Positions 61,108 through 64,000 of a stretch of 64,000 bases of DNA are shown here, one piece after another. This stretch comes from an uncultured Victivallis sp. (lineage in GTDB: Bacteria > Verrucomicrobiota > Lentisphaeria > Victivallales > Victivallaceae): positions 1-64,000 of the forward strand of contig CALXOA010000075.1 in NCBI GenBank assembly GCA_944389895.1, read 5' to 3'. Within the stretch, counting starts at the first letter, position 1; each line of letters begins with the position of its first letter. A program made the translations under genes and the position numbers. The notes beneath the pieces were generated by a model that was not told the DNA's origin, did no database searches, and saw only the letters and a list, made by a program, of their open reading frames with translations.

Positions 61108-61689
61108 TCAGGCCTTTTTGCGGTGCGGAAAAATGGGGATCCTGCCGATCGGTAGGTTTCCTCCGCGGGAGAACCATAGATTTTCCACTGCCGCCGCAAG
61201 CCAGAGAAGCTGCCAGCCGGCGATCCACCAGATACCGTAGATTCGGGCGGGGGTGCATCCCCGGTCGTGAATGTAGTGAATGAGCAGGGTCGCCGGTACC
61301 AGCAGAAAACAGAGTGCATTCAGGTAGGAAAGCAGGAAGATCACCGCGTGGATTCTGCGGCTTCTGCGTCCGGAGCACCTGCCGGCAAATTGAATGAGCA
61401 GGGAAGTCCCGATCACGGCAATCGAAAGGATCGTGTACCAGAAGAGAAATTTCCCGATGGTTGGTTGATCCAGTGCTGTTCCCGCGTGGATCAAATTGAA
61501 GGGCCTGTCGAAATATCCGGAAGCGAGCATTCGGAAATAACCGCCGGAGAGGAAGTACCGGGTCGGCTGAAAGAAGAATCCTTTTGTCGACAGGAACAGC
61601 AAGCCGTAGAAAAGACCCCACAGAGCGACTATCCGACCGGAACCAGGATCCCGTTTTCCTGCAAAAAAAAGGCTTCCCATGGTTTTCAT
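61108..61689 (-). CDS. Membrane protein of unknown function
   Basis: A 193-residue protein with about four hydrophobic helices (IVALWGLFYGLLFLSTKGFF, LFWYTILSIAVIGTSLLIQF, AVIFLLSYLNALCFLLVPAT and IYGIWWIAGWQLLWLAAAVE) and a short basic end. No family is recognised. I placed the start at the ATG at 61689 because a good promoter (61702-61729) lies just upstream, leaving a leader of about 10 bases and excluding the longer reading to 61869. There is no ribosome binding site, consistent with a near-leaderless message. Confidence 0.65.
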   Translation of the reverse strand: MKTMGSLFFAGKRDPGSGRIVALWGLFYGLLFLSTKGFFFQPTRYFLSGGYFRMLASGYFDRPFNLIHAGTALDQPTIGKFLFWYTILSIAVIGTSLLIQFAGRCSGRRSRRIHAVIFLLSYLNALCFLLVPATLLIHYIHDRGCTPARIYGIWWIAGWQLLWLAAAVENLWFSRGGNLPIGRIPIFPHRKKA

Positions 61690-61701
61690 TGTTTTTTTGA
61701 C

Positions 61702-61729
61702 AATATAGCGCTGAATTTCGGAATGGCAA
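61702..61729 (-). promoter_or_regulatory. Putative promoter of the membrane protein gene
   Basis: On the minus strand TTGCCA (5 of 6) and TATATT (5 of 6) are 16 bases apart, ending 13 bases before the ATG. Confidence 0.6.
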
Positions 61730-61869
61730 ACCGGAAGCTTCAGTCCTGTAACGATCAAAACTGCGGGGAGGCTGATCCCCCTTGCCGGAAGACGGAATCC
61801 GGAGAAAATCTGCCGGTTACGGGATTTTTCCCTCCGCGGCCTGGCTGGGAAACGCTTCGGTCCCTTCAT

Positions 61870-61898
61870 TTGAATTTCCGGATTGGAAATGCTACATT
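61870..61898 (+). promoter_or_regulatory. Putative promoter of the TolC-like-motif gene
   Basis: TTGAAT and TACATT are 17 bases apart, the same type of boxes as at 17807 and 22940. Confidence 0.4.
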
Positions 61899-62160
61899 AG
61901 CACAGCCGGATGCTGTCGAGAATGGAAAGCTCCATTTGCTGAAGTTTGAAATCCGTGTGAAAACGATGGCAGAGAGTTCCCTCCGCATGGCGGAGCGGTG
62001 GCGGAAAGGAATCGCGAAACACAGGGAGGCAACTGCAGGGGAGGGGATGTCCGGTTCGCCGGGAAGCCGGTTTATGTGGCCCGAAGTTACCCCGATTTCC
62101 GGGTACCGGCTGCGGCGCCGGGAATTGGAGTCGGGAAAATTTGTGGAAGGGAAGGATATC

Positions 62161-62844
62161 GTGTCTATGTCTCCGGAAAAGAACTCCGAAAAACTGGCGG
62201 TTTACGTTGCACTGGTCGCATCGATCGTCGCTCTGGTGATGACGATGCTCACCTATCTTGCCACTTCCTCCGGGCCCAAGCCCGTCGGTGCCGGAAGTGT
62301 TCCCGGGCGTTCCGGCGGGACGATGCCGGATCGCCGTCCGCCGGGCGGAGGAGAGGCGCGGATGATGCGTGGTCCGGCCCAGTCTCCCGAGTACCTTCAG
62401 AAATATGAGGAACAGCTTGGAATCCTGCAACGGCTTTATGAGGAGACCGAGGCCAAGTACAAAAATGGCGGTACCACGATCGTCGATGTGTGGAACTCCC
62501 TGCACCGGTGGGATGAGGGACGTCTGAACCTGCTCCGGTTGAAAAACGGTCGCCGGCCCGTACCCTCTTTTGCCGACGCCTACCTTGGTGTGTTGCATGC
62601 GGGAGAATTGCTAGCGATGGCGGAGGAGCAGCATCGTTCCGGTAGTGTCACTCAACTTACCGTGGCGGAAGCACGCCTGAAACTGAATGCGGCGGAACTG
62701 CGTCTGCTGGAGGCGGAACGGCGTCTTGATCCGGCGAAGGTCTCTGAAGCGAAAGCCGTGGTGAAAGAGTATCCGGCGAAACTGACCGATGAGCAGCTGG
62801 AGAAACTTCTCGCTGCGGAACAGAGGTCGTTCGGGCCGCGTTGA
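62161..62844 (+). CDS. Inner-membrane-anchored protein with TolC-like helical motifs
   Basis: A 227-residue protein. One membrane helix (KLAVYVALVASIVALVMTML) is followed by a Gly/Pro/Arg-rich linker and a helical domain. Two segments, ETEAKYKNGGTTIVDVWNSL and AEEQHRSGSVTQLTVAEARL, have the spacing typical of TolC-family helical hairpins (AxxxY/HxxGxxTxxDVxxAxxxL), each followed by a Leu/Glu/Arg-rich helix. TolC itself is much longer, so this is not a channel. The GTG at 62161 has AAGG five bases upstream; the ATG at 62167 is possible. The radical SAM gene follows after 22 bases. Confidence 0.68.
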   Translation: MSMSPEKNSEKLAVYVALVASIVALVMTMLTYLATSSGPKPVGAGSVPGRSGGTMPDRRPPGGGEARMMRGPAQSPEYLQKYEEQLGILQRLYEETEAKYKNGGTTIVDVWNSLHRWDEGRLNLLRLKNGRRPVPSFADAYLGVLHAGELLAMAEEQHRSGSVTQLTVAEARLKLNAAELRLLEAERRLDPAKVSEAKAVVKEYPAKLTDEQLEKLLAAEQRSFGPR

Positions 62845-62866
62845 GTCCTGACTGGAATAGTCATTC

Positions 62867-63730
62867 ATGAAATATGAGGAGCCGCTGTTTCGGCCGCCGG
62901 CGGAGGCCGGGTCTCTGATTTTTCAGGTTGCTTACGGTTGTCCGCACAACCGGTGCCGCTTTTGCGGCATGTACAAGACGGTACGGTATCGTCTCCGCAA
63001 TCGCGCTGAAGTTCTGGCCGAGATCGCCGGTGCGGGGAAGGCCCGGCCCGATACCCGCCGCGTCTTTCTCGCCGACGGCGATGTGATGGCGTTGCCTTCG
63101 AATTTGCTGGGGGAGTACCTGGAGGCGATCAACGCCGCATTTCCGCATCTTGCGCGGATCAACCTCTATGCCAACGGAAGTTCCATTGCGTTGAAATCGG
63201 AGGAAGAACTGCGTCGCCTGCGTGCACTTCGTCTCCATACGCTTTATGTCGGGCTCGAAAGCGGTTCCCAGAATATTCTGGATGTTTTCAGCAAGAGTGA
63301 GTCCGTCGAGGAGATGATCGCCGCAGTCCGGCGTGCGCAGGCTCTGGGATTCCGGTGTTCCGTAATGATTCTGATCGGCCTGGGAGGACGATCCTTTCGC
63401 CGGGAGCATATTGCCGCAACGATCCATGCGCTGAACCGGATGCAGCCGAAGCTGTTGTCTGCTCTGCGGTTCATTTCGCTTCCGGGGCTTCCTCTTCCGG
63501 AGCACTATCTCCCTGTTACCGAATTTGAAGCGGTGGAGGAGTTGCGCCGGATCATTGCCGGGTTGGAACTGGAACACACGGTGTTCCGGGCCGATCATGC
63601 TTCGAATCCGATTCCGCTCGATGGGCGTTTCCCGGCCGACCGGGAGCGTCTGCTCGCTGAACTTGAGGCGGATCTGGCCTCGGGGCGGCTGGACCAAAAC
63701 GGCCCGGGAAGTATTCCCATGTTCCTGTAG
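62867..63730 (+). CDS. Radical SAM protein
   Basis: A 287-residue radical SAM enzyme. The cluster motif is C25-PHNR-C30-RF-C33, then RRVFLADGDVMALPSNLL, INLYANGSSIALKSEEELR, TLYVGLESGSQNILDVF and CSVMILIGLGG, the order seen in Elp3/HemN-like radical SAM domains. There is no additional auxiliary-cluster domain. The product is unknown. The start follows the preceding gene after 22 bases with no strong ribosome binding site. It is convergent with the partial gene at the right edge. Confidence 0.85.
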   Translation: MKYEEPLFRPPAEAGSLIFQVAYGCPHNRCRFCGMYKTVRYRLRNRAEVLAEIAGAGKARPDTRRVFLADGDVMALPSNLLGEYLEAINAAFPHLARINLYANGSSIALKSEEELRRLRALRLHTLYVGLESGSQNILDVFSKSESVEEMIAAVRRAQALGFRCSVMILIGLGGRSFRREHIAATIHALNRMQPKLLSALRFISLPGLPLPEHYLPVTEFEAVEELRRIIAGLELEHTVFRADHASNPIPLDGRFPADRERLLAELEADLASGRLDQNGPGSIPMFL

Positions 63731-63798
63731 CTTCTGCTGCTGCGGTCTCACCGGAGAGGGAGTCGGAAAACGTGGTCCGGAACAATGGATACGGGCCG

Positions 63799-64000
63799 TC
63801 AGTCGCGGACTGCGAGACGCTCCTGCCAGAGAATCGTCTGGTCGGTGAGGCGGTAGAGCTGGAAGATCCAGCGGTTGCCGTCGGCCCGGCTGCGCAGCAC
63901 GAGCGGCGAATCCGGGGCGAACGTGATCGCACTGATCGGTTTCAGATTGCGCAGCACCGCTTCTGCGACAACGCGGGTTGCGGGATCTGCCTGAATCGCA
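63799..64000 (-). CDS. C-terminal part of an unidentified protein (partial)
   Basis: Reading the minus strand from the window edge gives an open frame of 66 residues ending in a TGA at 63799-63801. It contains PISAITFAPDSPLVLRSR and RWIFQLYRLTDQTILWQERL, with codon use like neighbouring genes. It has no start in the window. The pattern suggests a beta-rich, perhaps exported, domain, but no family is recognised. Confidence 0.5.
   Translation of the reverse strand, partial: AIQADPATRVVAEAVLRNLKPISAITFAPDSPLVLRSRADGNRWIFQLYRLTDQTILWQERLAVRD

Larger units (their letters stand above)
61690..62160. other. Intergenic region between divergent genes
   Basis: A 471-base gene-free stretch with a minus-strand promoter (61702-61729), a plus-strand promoter (61870-61898) and a leader of about 255 bases before the TolC-like-motif gene. 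An in-frame extension of that gene enters the leader but has no ribosome binding site. Confidence 0.45.

Noticed and set aside
61267..62160. Long N-terminal extension of the TolC-like-motif protein
   Set aside because: The extension overlaps the divergent membrane protein gene and both promoters, lacks a ribosome binding site and has no domain; the short start has one.

Overview
The window reads as chromosomal DNA of a Gram-negative, GC-rich bacterium. Outer-membrane biology is evident: Lnt, lipoproteins, a type II secretion secretin and a YdbH-type AsmA protein. The mix of an [FeFe]-hydrogenase maturase, pyruvate phosphate dikinase, several glycoside hydrolases and a dense pseudopilin operon resembles anaerobic Lentisphaerota (Victivallis-like) genomes. 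That assignment is inference from gene content and style only. No rRNA, tRNA, CRISPR array or insertion sequence was recognised.

Layout, left to right. 1-472: the edge of a leftward phage-type module (terminase small subunit plus the first codons of the next gene). 611-7279: hydE, a small lipoprotein, ppdK with a strong terminator, and a GH2 beta-mannosidase-like enzyme. 7289-11700, leftward: a DUF2059 protein, then a tightly coupled lnt-HIT-DUF89-cvfB block. 11882-16135, rightward: nadB, pcnB and a GHL10 hydrolase. 16154-17639: a divergent pair of DNA-binding-type proteins around an AT-rich, palindrome-bearing promoter region. 18000-22772: two tandem ArnT-like glycosyltransferases, a methyltransferase and a TIM-barrel epimerase. 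23055-28149: an FHA-MoxR / DUF58 / transglutaminase operon. 28168-31698, leftward: two flavoproteins and their GntR regulator, behind repeated operator-like sequences.

31864-44084 is one leftward type II secretion operon: a four-repeat exported protein, GspL-, M- and C-like proteins, GspD, E, F, G, H, I, J, K and a small membrane protein. 44291-46250 holds a divergent DUF4832-like protein and a membrane protein. 46280-53296, leftward: dnaE, DUF2157, a GDYXXLXY-family protein and an M32 carboxypeptidase. 53548-55125 is a secreted GH5 enzyme. 55276-60979, leftward: mnmE, a YdbH-like protein, a YnbE-YdbL fusion lipoprotein and a YkgJ-type protein. The right end has a membrane protein, an inner-membrane-anchored protein with TolC-like motifs, a radical SAM protein and the C-terminus of an unidentified gene.

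Themes. Polysaccharide use and export are linked by the GH2, GH5, GHL10 and DUF4832 proteins and the type II secretion system. Envelope building is represented by Lnt, the ArnT-like enzymes and YdbH/YnbE-YdbL. Housekeeping genes (dnaE, nadB, pcnB, mnmE, lnt) show this is core chromosome. Several promoters have a recognisable -35, 16-17 nt, -10 layout, and in several of them a palindrome lies on or beside a core element, which suggests repressor control. The least ordinary items are the YnbE-YdbL fusion, the FHA-MoxR fusion, the repeat protein and Met-rich GspC-like protein of the secretion operon, and the palindrome-marked regulatory regions.
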